DNA of 64,000 nucleotides from Lytechinus variegatus. Taxonomy: Eukaryota > Echinodermata > Echinoidea > Temnopleuroida > Toxopneustidae. The stretch is taken from contig NC_054754.1 in assembly GCF_018143015.1 (NCBI RefSeq), positions 19,781,094 to 19,845,093 of the forward strand. Direction: 5' to 3'. Each line of letters opens with the position of its first letter. Positions within the stretch are counted from its first letter, which is position 1. The position numbers and the translations under genes are program-made. Positions 58,401-64,000 of the stretch are shown here, piece after piece. A model generated the notes under the pieces. The model saw only the letters and a list, made by a program, of their open reading frames with translations, did not search any database and was not told the origin of the DNA.

Positions 58401-61400
58401 TACTTTCATTGGATAGATGAGACCCAAACCCAAAATTATATGTGAAAGAATTACCCACATGTTGTATATTTTTTAATTCCCAGGGCTTTTTCAAAGTGTA
58501 AACTTTTTTTGATACGCACTGTGTATTGTGAGTCATTATAGTCGTTACTTCTTTTTAATAATTTTGTTGTGTATATTTTGTGTGTGTGTGTCTGGACCAT
58601 GATGTAAAACAGCCTCGGCTCAGGCGCGCCGGAACACTTTCAGTTTTTTCTGGGGGGGGGGGGGGGGGGCAAAATCCCGAAGGGGGCACAATATTTTTGA
58701 CAGCGTGAGATACCGAAGCGATCGAGCGGGAGAGGCTATGGGACCCCCCCCCCACGGTAAGGATTTTGTGTAAAATGGAGTATAAAAGTTGCGTTTCTAA
58801 GTGCATTCAAAAATAAATTTCTTGAGAATTAAACAATCTTGGAGTTCTTTTTGCTCCTTCTGTTTCCTCCCTTCTGACCCAGCCTGGTGTTTCTTCATGA
58901 CCAGGGTCGCAGTTCCAGCAAATTACGAGCCTTATTGCAAACGAAATTGTTTCAAACCAGTGTAATATAGGCCTTTTAAAGACTTTAACATTTTTAAGAT
59001 GACAAACATGACCGTACGCAGCCGGGGGCAGCCGATCGAGAGGGCAAAATTCACAAAATTCACCAAAAGTGTGCACGAAATCCTTCAATTTCATTCTAGA
59101 AAATGCAAAAGTTCCCTCGTCACAAATCCCCTCCCTCTTATGTTTCTTCGAAAATTTAGGTCTTGCAGCCCCACCCACTCCCGGGTTTTTTTTTTTATTT
59201 TTGCAAACGTCCATGAATAACAAAAGCTGGGATGAACCAGAGAACATAGCTGCCATCTCGATCTGATTAGTAACAGGTAATGGGAAGAAGTTTTGGAATC
59301 TAAAATACATAAGTGCTATATATGAGCTGAAATAGTATCAGACAAAACGCCTTCCAATCATGCCAATGAAAAGGAATAGAGGAAATACGGGGCTGTGAAA
59401 ATATCTTAAGATTTTTTTTTATAGTAGAGCATTACTGTAACGCTTATTTTTTTCTTTTAATATTTTTTACATTTTTATTCATATCTCGGATAATATCTTC
59501 CGGTCAAGAAGACACTTTCACAGATGATTTTATTTTTTTCATGTCTAAACATTATCTCTAAGTTGCTTTCGAGTGGGATTCACCATTTTTACAAATTATA
59601 AATTATAATCCTCTACACATGATTATTCTGAGTGTAATTTTCTGATAACATGTCTATATTGAGTTGAAATGACCTTGGTATTTTCTTTAGGGCACTGAAT
59701 TGTTATTATTATTTGTTTGGCGTCACCTGTGCCTGGGAGGCGAAAAGCGAACTGAATCACTATGATCCACAGGTCTCTCCTCCCGATATAACTGATTGGG
59801 GGGGGGGATGCAGGTGGACCTCGACACCGGGGTTTGCCCCTACTCTTATACGAATAGTGCAGTGGGTTCTTAACGTGCAAAGGTGGTGACTCTCGGCCTC
59901 CATTTAACGTTCTATCCGAGGGACGGAGTGTTTTCCATTGTAACATAGCCTGCATCTATGAAACATGGGAGAGACGTTTACACACAACGCACTGACTTCA
60001 GTCATCCGCCCAGGGTGGACTCGAACCTACGATCTTTGGTTCGACTTCGACGGGCAGACGCGTTACCGATTGAGCCAACACCGCTCTCTTGTTATCACTG
60101 TATTAACTCAATTTATATTTAGTTGAAAATGAAATAATTGAAACAAGTTTCTCGAGATGTTATGGTTTCTGGGCTTGAAAGCTGTGACATAGATTCCATA
60201 TCTTGCTCGAGTAACTAGTGTTCACGCGCGTTAGTTATATCGGGTCCGGTCTGAGCGTTTCTGGGCGACCGTGCGTTTGTTAGACGACACAGCCAGCATC
60301 ATAGAATTATAAACCTAATCATTGGTGGACCACTATCAATTTGCCATTCGCTTTTAGTCTGAAATGTATTCATTAAAAGGTTAAACGTTATCACACTGTA
60401 ATAAGATGGAAAAGGGGCTTATCAAAGCTATGTTTCACAGAGGAACTGTTCGTCAAAAGACGCGAGGCTTACTATGATAATGTATTTGCCCCGTCAGGGG
60501 CAAATTTTTTCATTTTTGACAATGGAAATGACAATTTTCAGGCAGAAAAGTGCCTTCATTTACTTTTGACCTTAAATAATTTATCATTTTTCATCTTTCA
60601 GGGGGGCACGTTGGGGGGGGGGGGCAAAATCTCGTTTTGCCCCCCAAAAATTTTATTTGGGGGGGGGGGGGGCAAGTGCCCCCCCCTGCCCCCCCCCCGC
60701 TTCCGGCGCCCTTGCCTCGGCTGATAATGTTTTATCTTTATCCTGAATGAATATGTATACAATAAATAAAAAAGTAAACAATTGAAAGAAAAAGATTCAT
60801 TTACATGCACAGATAACTTTATATAATCCCACATTTGGTTGATTTGACCATTTCTGCTGGTGGAACATATCTATTCGCCAACTCGTTGGTTATTCTGACT
60901 AATCCATTCCAAGTGAACAGCTAATTAAATCTCTTTTGAAATAGTTCAGAGATCGGCTATCTTCTCTTAATTGATTGATAACGAATTTATTTCATTCCAA
61001 AATTTCAACAAGGTTACAAAGTAACGCAAGATATAATATAACCTTATGAAATGAAATAGAAACCTTCTGAAAAGCAAAGCTTTTTATGAAGGTTTCCTTC
61101 AATAAGTAAGACATATTAATGGAAAATACAAAGTTCAATATATATAATATACAAATCATATCTTTCTTGTAGAAGTTCAAAATGTATATTATACACAAAT
61201 CATCATATCTTTCTTGTAGAAATTAAATGTAAATCCTTGTCAAATAATTTTTTTACATATTCTCCCAAGTAAAAGATAAACAAGGCTGGATTATATTACA
61301 AAATATGAAGGAAAAGTGAAAAGGACACAGAAAACAAGATGATCGGATAGGCTAGTTGTTCGTTCTTATTAACACTTTATACCACTACTTACCGAAGAAA

Positions 61401-61585
61401 AACACGAATCCGGTCGCAAAACCCGCCGCAAGTCCCGACTCGGATGTCGTCAGTCCTATGTCTGCTTGGAGCTGTCCCTGAAAGATTCCGAGAGATCGAA
61501 TGATGCCCTGAGAAAAGGTCGTCACCAGAAAAATCTCCAAGATTACCGCAAAGTATCGCCCTTTGGCAACACCCGAAGAAGTCAT
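25362..61585 (-). CDS. Monocarboxylate-transporter-like protein (SLC16/MFS), four-exon gene model
   Basis: Four minus-strand exons join in phase 1 throughout: 61585-61393, 44502-44359, 43663-42569 and 25486-25362. They add to 1,557 nt, or 518 residues plus TGA. The layout is that of the SLC16 branch of the major facilitator superfamily: six N-terminal membrane segments, a long cytoplasmic loop (about 187-328) and six C-terminal segments. Supporting features are the [20 protein letters not shown] stretch (TM5 motif), the arginine in [11 protein letters not shown]-type context (about residue 382, TM8) and the closing [17 protein letters not shown] helix. The TM1 DGGWGW-type motif of classical MCTs is absent, so substrate is uncertain; candidates are monocarboxylates or other small organic anions. 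The gene is about 36 kb because of element-filled introns. Confidence 0.87.
25670..25825 (+). repeat. Left terminal CCCACAAATGTAATAA array
   Basis: Seven copies of the 16-bp word CCCACAAATGTAATAA or close variants are spaced by 'cactttac' or short AT spacers. The reverse-complement array is at 41913-42032. Confidence 0.9.
25900..27250 (+). repeat. Left array of ~49-bp 'CCAGACCCGG' units
   Basis: At least ten recognisable units with the word CCAGACCCGGTT followed by tttcaaaaattataatataa and gtccaaagtctttt. Units nearest the end are most alike; inner units diverge (ccagatctaatcattac, ccagaccaggttatg). The array contains no open frame. Confidence 0.88.
28136..29021 (+). repeat. 5' long terminal repeat
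   Basis: 886 bp, almost identical to 34143-35028. Short inverted ends TATAGCGG / CCGCTACA. A GA microsatellite (agagagagagagcgag) lies near its start. Confidence 0.93.
29022..30391 (+). other. Long leader of the LTR element
   Basis: About 1.4 kb lie between the 5' repeat and the gag-like part. The first 800 bp are more GC-rich than their surroundings, the rest AT-rich. No protein of known family is recognised; a TGG sits a few bases after the repeat, as expected for a primer-binding site. Confidence 0.55.
30392..31907 (+). pseudogene. Gag-like and integrase parts of the LTR element (fossil)
   Basis: The gag-like part starts [20 protein letters not shown], with the [19 protein letters not shown] pattern of gypsy capsids. 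The integrase part shows [28 protein letters not shown], the catalytic-core segments [17 protein letters not shown] and [12 protein letters not shown], and a [15 protein letters not shown] stretch. The family is Ty3/gypsy. It is a broken copy and cannot be read as one protein. Confidence 0.85.
31908..34142 (+). other. 3' internal region of the LTR element
   Basis: The first 400 bp continue an integrase C-terminal-like tail ([20 protein letters not shown] style). The rest is AT-rich non-coding DNA with no recognised gene and ends in a purine-rich tract before the 3' repeat. Confidence 0.55.
34143..35028 (+). repeat. 3' long terminal repeat
   Basis: 886 bp, almost identical to 28136-29021, in the same orientation. 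It is followed directly by an AT-rich stretch beginning tatata. Confidence 0.93.
35029..35635. other. AT-rich DNA between the LTR element and the LINE
   Basis: It contains the LINE 3' untranslated region (minus strand) and probably some original element DNA. I found no clear poly-A tail or target duplication marking the LINE 3' end. Confidence 0.5.
35636..39250 (-). mobile_element. 5'-truncated LINE with RNase H (I/Jockey superfamily)
   Basis: On the minus strand an open frame of 1,156 codons (39106-35636) continues upstream in frame to about 39,250, where endonuclease sequence ([20 protein letters not shown]) meets foldback-array DNA. The order is partial apurinic endonuclease ([15 protein letters not shown] near residue 50), reverse transcriptase ([20 protein letters not shown]; catalytic YADD near residue 588; [14 protein letters not shown]), RNase H (FTDGSK near 878, [32 protein letters not shown]) and a C-terminal CNNC-H-C knuckle. 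No stop interrupts reverse transcriptase or RNase H, so the copy is recent. The missing start of the endonuclease and first ORF means it is not autonomous. RNase H places it nearer the I, Loa or Nimb groups than Jockey proper. Confidence 0.93.
39290..39765 (+). repeat. Inner array in the same orientation as the left arm
   Basis: Units ccagacccagtcattt, catattcttattcctgttga and tagacccagttatat match the divergent inner part of the left arm (26940-27240) in direct orientation. The right side of the element therefore has a direct copy inside its inverted arm. Confidence 0.7.
39915..41900 (-). repeat. Right array of ~49-bp 'CCGGGTCTGG' units
   Basis: About fourteen recognisable units occur in reverse orientation (aacaaccgggtctggaaaaa, agactttggacttatattat). 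The innermost 39,918-40,000 segment (gtttgtcccctggaaagatc, aaacctcaagatgttgattg) is the reverse complement of 27,840-27,930. Confidence 0.88.
41913..42032 (-). repeat. Right terminal CCCACAAATGTAATAA array (reverse)
   Basis: Six copies of TTATTACATTTGTGGG or close variants face the left-end array. They are separated by 'taaagtg' spacers. Confidence 0.9.
42073..42568 (-). other. First part of the last transporter intron
   Basis: About 500 bp of intron lie between exon 3 and the foldback-like element. An open frame here ([20 protein letters not shown]) superficially resembles a last transporter helix but is discussed among the rejected calls. Confidence 0.5.
42569..43663 (-). CDS. Transporter exon 3: TM4-TM11 and central loop
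   Basis: The exon runs from acceptor attcctgttttag/ga to donor atttcag/gtagta, 1,095 nt, phase 1 to phase 1. It encodes [20 protein letters not shown], the [17 protein letters not shown] motif, an acidic loop rich in Ser, Asp and Glu (about residues 190-310, with [12 protein letters not shown]), and TM7-TM11 ending [13 protein letters not shown]. If the donor is not used, translation continues for about 24 residues ([12 protein letters not shown]...) to a stop, giving a protein that lacks its last helix. Confidence 0.93.
44359..44502 (-). CDS. Transporter exon 2: TM2-TM4
   Basis: The acceptor tttgccctaaag/ct takes phase 1 and the donor ttcg/gtaaga leaves phase 1. The 144 nt encode [20 protein letters not shown], then [20 protein letters not shown] and CLCFALF. 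This corresponds to the MFS loop with basic residues between TM2 and TM3 and to two membrane helices. Confidence 0.85.
44745..44798. promoter_or_regulatory. CRE-like palindrome cluster
   Basis: The 20-bp sequence GCACTCTGACGTCAGAGTGC (44779-44798) is a perfect palindrome centred on the CREB/ATF site TGACGTCA. A second GCACTCTGACGTCA lies 32 bp upstream (44747). The pair sits in intron 1, about 250 bp upstream of transporter exon 2 in gene sense. It may be a regulatory site or the fold of a small repeat. Confidence 0.5.
44968..45004. repeat. Hairpin: taccgcactcggtcc / ggacctcggtgcggta
   Basis: A 37-bp near-perfect inverted repeat lies just after the G14 run at 44869-44882. It may be the terminus of a small DNA element. 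Confidence 0.55.
45889..46260 (+). repeat. AAACTTACGTTACCGT word repeated at about 170-180 bp
   Basis: The word occurs exactly at 45889 and 46069 and in altered form (gaaacttacgtataccgta) near 46238. Spacing is nearly nucleosomal in length; flanking DNA is not obviously conserved. Confidence 0.5.
46913..47888 (-). mobile_element. Tc1/mariner relic with transposase N-terminus
   Basis: The ends CACTCGGCAAAAAA (46913) and TTTTTTGCCGAGTG (47875-47888) are inverted and about 200 bp of subterminal DNA is also inverted. A TA lies before the left end. On the minus strand 47619-47329 encodes a Tc1-type DNA-binding start: [20 protein letters not shown], then [20 protein letters not shown] and [20 protein letters not shown] (helix-turn-helix and GRPR hook). 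The DDE catalytic part is absent, so the copy is internally deleted and dead. Confidence 0.88.
48530..49250 (+). repeat. Diverged direct duplication, about 370-bp period
   Basis: Ordered matching words occur in two blocks, for example gttttacattgtcagatatt (48,649) and gtttaacattgtcagatatt (49,026), then cttttcaaa.taa.ttta and ctaattttc.ct. The two units appear adjacent with a shift of about 375 bp. Confidence 0.65.
49795..50712. mobile_element. 0.9-kb palindromic element (TGTCACAC...GCGTTTTAGACAGCGTATG)
   Basis: The left end gtgtcacacattggcgtttt, agacagcgtatg pairs with the right end catacgctgtct, aaaacgccaaggtgtgacag. The interior is dense in cgtatg, acgtat and aacttac words on both strands. 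Near the centre-right (50517-50552) is a perfect 36-bp palindrome with 17-bp arms and a 2-base loop. No coding frame. Confidence 0.8.
50993..51150. repeat. Palindromic MITE (GGGGCCCGTTTAATAAAG)
   Basis: The left end caggggcccgtttaataaag and the right end ctttaagacacgggcccctg are inverted. Inner arms ttgccattatggcaactacc / atggtagttgccataatggt are nearly perfect. Same family type as 22932-23080. Confidence 0.8.
51440..52079 (+). mobile_element. LINE remnant A (reverse transcriptase pieces)
   Basis: Reading pieces include [21 protein letters not shown] then [25 protein letters not shown] and the later [20 protein letters not shown] with [20 protein letters not shown]. This is a non-LTR reverse transcriptase and C-terminal region with stops and frame changes, CR1/Rex-like in style. 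It is a dead fragment. Confidence 0.8.
52080..52740 (+). other. DNA between two LINE remnants
   Basis: T/C-rich sequence with no known domain. It separates two fragments of the same LINE family and may be a 3' untranslated tail of remnant A (aatttaaataatcttatgtt, gtgggccgaggaaggtcgaa). Confidence 0.45.
52741..53215 (+). mobile_element. LINE remnant B (C-terminal region)
   Basis: It begins with sequence nearly identical to part of remnant A (gagattgagatctatcctct; cccactttctctgctgttgt) and runs on to [32 protein letters not shown] and [20 protein letters not shown], the usual C-terminal end of CR1/L2-type LINE proteins. Stops and frame changes mark it as dead. Confidence 0.8.
53472..53825. repeat. 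TTCCGAA palindromic element, copy 2
   Basis: Starts catacattcgtaattccgaa and ends cggaattatacgaatgtatg. Interior units gttcgttattccgaaggttc and cgaaaacg reverse orientation midway. Same family as 19382-19828, and the two copies lie in introns of different genes. Confidence 0.88.
55386..57727 (+). mobile_element. LINE remnant C (CR1-like) interrupted by an L2-like copy
   Basis: Pieces read [31 protein letters not shown], a VPQGSILGP-like stretch and [20 protein letters not shown], then [20 protein letters not shown] in the C-terminal part near 56,150. The 3' end near 57,700-57,727 has gaaataaacttgaaacttga, a common LINE tail form. Frame changes and stops make it dead. The 56,423-57,300 block is a different LINE lying within it. 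Confidence 0.75.
56423..57300 (+). mobile_element. L2-like LINE 3' end with ORF C-terminus
   Basis: An open frame ending at 57157 encodes the C-terminal part of an L2/CR1-type protein: [80 protein letters not shown] and [10 protein letters not shown]-stop. The 3' end tggcgctatataaatgccta then tgattattattatt is the hallmark L2-type tail. It is 5'-truncated and inserted within LINE remnant C. Confidence 0.88.
58621..60714. mobile_element. Non-autonomous hAT-like element with 8-bp target duplication
   Basis: The 8-bp CCTCGGCT lies directly outside both ends (58613-58620 and 60715-60722). The left end CAGGCGCGCCGGAA matches the reverse complement of the right end (CAAGGGCGCCGGAAGC). An 8-bp duplication and CA-starting GC-rich ends are diagnostic of the hAT superfamily. 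G-runs of 18 and 14 lie near the ends. No transposase is present. A tRNA-derived SINE sits inside. Confidence 0.88.
59700..60084 (-). mobile_element. tRNA-derived SINE
   Basis: On the minus strand the head GCGGTGTTGGCTCAATCGGT carries box A (TGGCTCAATCGG, 60066-60077) and a perfect box B (GGTTCGAGTCC, 60017-60027). The body follows, including gttaagaacccactgcacta and cgtataagagtaggggcaaa, ending in an (AAT)n-type tail (aaataataataacaatt). Cloverleaf pairing is incomplete, so it is a SINE and not a working tRNA gene. Confidence 0.85.
61393..61585 (-). CDS. Transporter exon 1: start codon and TM1-TM2
   Basis: The ATG (61585-61583) starts [20 protein letters not shown], and the exon continues through [20 protein letters not shown] and [17 protein letters not shown] to the donor ttcg/gtaagtag, phase 1. 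The start context is aaaatATGa. Upstream sequence (61586-61830) is moderately GC-rich and may hold the 5' untranslated region, but no promoter element is clear. Confidence 0.85.
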
Positions 61586-62589
61586 ATTTTCATCACCTCT
61601 CCCGCTCTCTGACCCCCAAAGCAGGGTTATAAGGAACTAAAGTTACCAAACCCCAGCAAGGTAAATTACGACCACGGATGACGACCAAGCGCCGGTGTCA
61701 CCCATCGGTAGGCCCGAACCGCTTACCAGCTCAAGATGGCAGGAAAGAACGAAGTCGGCGCAAGTCTGATCTGATCTGAAGACAGAGTAGTCAAAATCTA
61801 AAGCGAACAGGGGCTAAGGAAGAGAGAGGTGGATGGGTATTTATCCCGACACGGTTGTAGTTCGCAGATCCACTTGACAGAAAATGCACTTTTTGGGGCG
61901 GAACAGGACAAATATATATCAGAAAATTTGTATTGGTTCAACTGTCACAGTCACGTTGGCCTCGGCAGTTTCGAATATCAAAATGGGCGTAGATCTATAT
62001 CCATTTTTTTTGGGGGGGGGGGGGGTACGGGCAGGGATGTAAATGAATTGGGAAGCCAAATAACTCCATCCGTGTTTGTGTGAAATATCCTTGTCATTGT
62101 CTATTGTAATGAAATCCCTTTTATGCCAAGTAGTATTTAGCTCAAAGACGTTTAGATCTATAGCTCATTGTTCCTTCATATTTTTTCGTTTGACGGTCCC
62201 CGTATTTCATACAAATTTGTTTGCTCAGCTCCTTTAGAGCCATGAATGCCTTTTTATCATTTGTGAATTTTACGCTCGAAATGACACATATATCTTTAAG
62301 CCGAACTATCGGTTTTGATCAATATTGATGCATATAATAAAGATGTGAAAGGTCACATTGCAACCTTAATGATTTTGCATCGCTTATTGATTCCATTTCG
62401 AAATTGAAGGGGTTACTCTCAAAGAGCGCTGGTTAAATCTGCTGGGGCCATGCCTTCCAGCTACAGAAACTTAATGAGAGCTCGTTCTCAGGTTTGTCCA
62501 CTTTTTACGAGACAACTGATACATAAATTTAGGAACCTGTAAACTCAGACTAGATATTGCTATGACAATTGGCGTACCGTAAGTCACGG

Positions 62590-63614
62590 CATGGGGGGGG
62601 GGCACCAGCAAAAATTTTAAGCCACTTAGTGAGCGCGCGAAGCGCGCTTAGTTGCCAGGTATATACTGACCTAATAGAGACACTTTAAGAACAGTGCCAT
62701 TAAACAGATATTATATCTCACAGATCAAATAATGTGAGCACGAAGCGCGAGCTGAAATTTTTTGATATTCAGACCTTAAGAGGGACATTATAAAAATTTT
62801 CAGCTCGCGCTTTGTGCTCACATTATTTGATCTGTGAGATCACAGAACAAATAATGTGACCACGAAGCGCGAGCTGAAAATTTTTGATATTCAGACCTTA
62901 AGAGGGACATTATAATCAAATTTGTGTAATCATGATACATACCTGTCTCACTAAACAATGCGAGCGCGAAGCGCGAGCTGAAATTTGTGTATATATTGAC
63001 CTCAAACAGGGAGATTTTATGGACTATATTTTAGGAACCCATTAAGAGTATGCATATCTTATCATAGTCATCTAATGCGAGTGCCAAGCTCTTGCTGATT
63101 TTGTTAGAATTGCATCTAAACGCATTAAGCACTTGTAGTAATTGAAATCATCATTATACGCATCTCACTAATCAAATATTGCGAGCGCGAAGCGTGAGCT
63201 GAAAATTTAGAAAATTCAACCCCGAAGAGGGGCATTCTAAGGCATTTGTAGGACTTCACTAAGGCCATACGTATTTCACTAGCCAAATGATGCTAGCGTG
63301 AGCTGAAAAATATTAATATTCAGATCAGAAAAAGGGATATTTTAAGGACTGATTTTAGGAATTCATGGAGAGCAGACATATTATCTCACCAATCCACTAA
63401 TGCGAACGTAAGCACGGACAGGAAATGTTTTATGCTAAGACCTAAAATTGGGGCAATCATTTTAATTAGTCATGAAAAAGAAGCATACGATTGTGCATAA
63501 ACAATATCTCGAAGTGCGAGGAAATATATGTGGGGTAAATTAACTTGAAAACGGGAGGTTTTAGTACAACAGGATTGTTAAACAGAAAATGCGAGCACCA
63601 GGAACAATGAGTAA
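62590..63614. repeat. Array of diverged units carrying GAGCGCGAAGCGCGAGCTGA
   Basis: The word GAGCGCGAAGCGCGAGCTGA or variants recurs near 62,631, 62,736, 62,860, 62,962, 63,182 and 63,295, with one reversed copy near 62,800. Units are about 100-220 bp and share aaatttt, 'gacctaaagagggacatt' and 'tatctcactaatcaaat' words. The core is itself a near palindrome. Confidence 0.85.
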
Positions 63615-63689
63615 ATTCGTTTTATAAAGTTATGAAAAAAGATGGTTCTTTGTAATAATTATAATTTATTGTACAACGCCTACTTAGCT

Positions 63690-63829
63690 TGGTGTACGGA
63701 ACCGGGGGGGGGGGGGCTTCAGCCCCCTTTTTTTCCAAAACCGTGTACAAAAACGTAAAATTGACCATAAGAATATGATTTTTAGCATGGTCAGTCCCCC
63801 CCACTTTGTAAACCGTTCCGCGGCCCCTG
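63690..63829. mobile_element. Short MITE sharing ends with the 16.5-kb element
   Basis: The right end GTTCCGCGGCCCCTG and the segment ggcttcagccccctttttttc, caaaaccgtgtacaaaaacg, taaaattgaccat closely match the left end of the foldback-like element (25544-25655, ggggctgaagcccccc, aaaaccgtgtgcaaaaacgt). It begins with a G13 run (63704-63716). Confidence 0.75.
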
Positions 63830-64000
63830 AATATAACATCATAATAATGAAAAATGATTTCTTCTTTCCCAGTACATTTCTCTTCCTTTCTCCCTCTTTT
63901 TCTTCTTTTCCCTTGTTTTTTTTTTGTCAGCCGATGGGGGGGGGGGCACGTGCCCCCCTAGTTGCGCCACTGGCTATGAACAAGAAATTTGATGGGTAGA

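Larger units (their letters stand above)
55185..58521. mobile_element. Mariner-like element (CAGTGCGTATCAAAAAAA ends) filled with LINE DNA
   Basis: The left end CAGTGCGTATCAAAAAAA (55185) pairs with TTTTTTTGATACGCACTG ending at 58521, and a TA precedes the left end. About 200 bp on the left and 750 bp on the right belong to it; the middle (55,386-57,727) is LINE sequence. No transposase remains. Confidence 0.7.
44503..61392 (-). other. Intron 1 of the transporter gene, filled with elements
   Basis: This 16.9-kb intron contains the nested elements listed separately: a 5.36-kb TIR element, Tc1 relic, palindromic elements, LINE remnants, a mariner-like element, a hAT-like element and a SINE. 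Stretches 45,600-46,900, 53,830-55,180 and 60,720-61,380 are AT-rich with no recognised content beyond short repeats. Confidence 0.7.
61586..64000. other. Upstream region of the transporter gene
   Basis: The first 250 bp presumably hold the promoter and 5' untranslated region (minus strand), but no TATA box or initiator is clear. Beyond it there is a G14 run (62012-62025), the GCGCGAAGCGC array (62590-63614), a MITE (63690-63829) and a hAT-like end near the window edge (tagttgcgccactg, 63959-63972). No gene is recognised. Confidence 0.6.

Noticed and set aside
58807-59310. 167-codon minus-strand open frame in the hAT-like element
   Set aside because: No transposase or other domain is recognisable, and it spans unrelated G-rich and simple sequence; probably chance.
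59990-60088. Functional tRNA gene
   Set aside because: Boxes A and B are good, but the anticodon and acceptor stems do not pair well and the sequence continues into a SINE body with an AAT tail.

Overview
The window looks like nuclear DNA of an echinoderm, most likely a sea urchin. This is an inference from AT-rich DNA with long poly-G runs, many palindromic MITE-like elements, a tRNA-derived SINE, L2/CR1-like LINE remnants, and two multi-exon animal genes with short GT-AG exons. No species assignment is possible from the sequence alone. All splice models below were built by eye from reading frame, splice consensus and phase.

Two host genes are well supported and converge tail to tail. Gene 1 (+ strand, 5123-21017) has nine exons in matching phases and encodes about 1,607 residues. 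It joins 31 ankyrin repeats, nearly all in one 3.3-kb exon, to a single ZU5 domain, a UPA-like region and a C-terminal death domain. A His-Phe-Ser triplet in the ZU5/UPA boundary region matches the self-cleavage motif of PIDD1 and UNC5CL, so the protein may cut itself into an ankyrin part and a death-domain part. Gene 2 (- strand, 61585 down to 25362) has four exons, all joined in phase 1. It encodes a 518-residue monocarboxylate-transporter-like (SLC16/MFS) membrane protein with an acidic, serine-rich central loop.

Most of the rest is transposable elements lodged in the introns of these genes. The last intron of the transporter gene (42568-25487) is almost filled by a 16.5-kb foldback-like element (25544-42072). 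Its inverted arms of about 2.2-2.4 kb are built from two families of short repeats. Inside it lie a young but broken Ty3/gypsy LTR retrotransposon (28136-35028) and a 5'-truncated RNase H-bearing LINE with a 1,156-codon open reading frame (35636-39106). The element ends 57 bp from the final splice acceptor.

The first transporter intron (61392-44503, 16.9 kb) holds a 5.36-kb element with 29-bp inverted termini (45482-50837), which encloses a Tc1/mariner relic and a 0.9-kb palindromic element. It also holds several LINE remnants, a TTCCGAA palindromic element, a mariner-like element filled with LINE sequence, and a 2.1-kb hAT-like element with a perfect 8-bp target duplication that carries a tRNA-derived SINE.

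The ankyrin-gene introns hold a LINE fragment, several MITEs and a 1.1-kb repeat carrying several direct-repeat-1 nuclear-receptor-like motifs. The regions 1-5122, 21018-25361 and 61586-64000 contain repeats and no recognisable gene.
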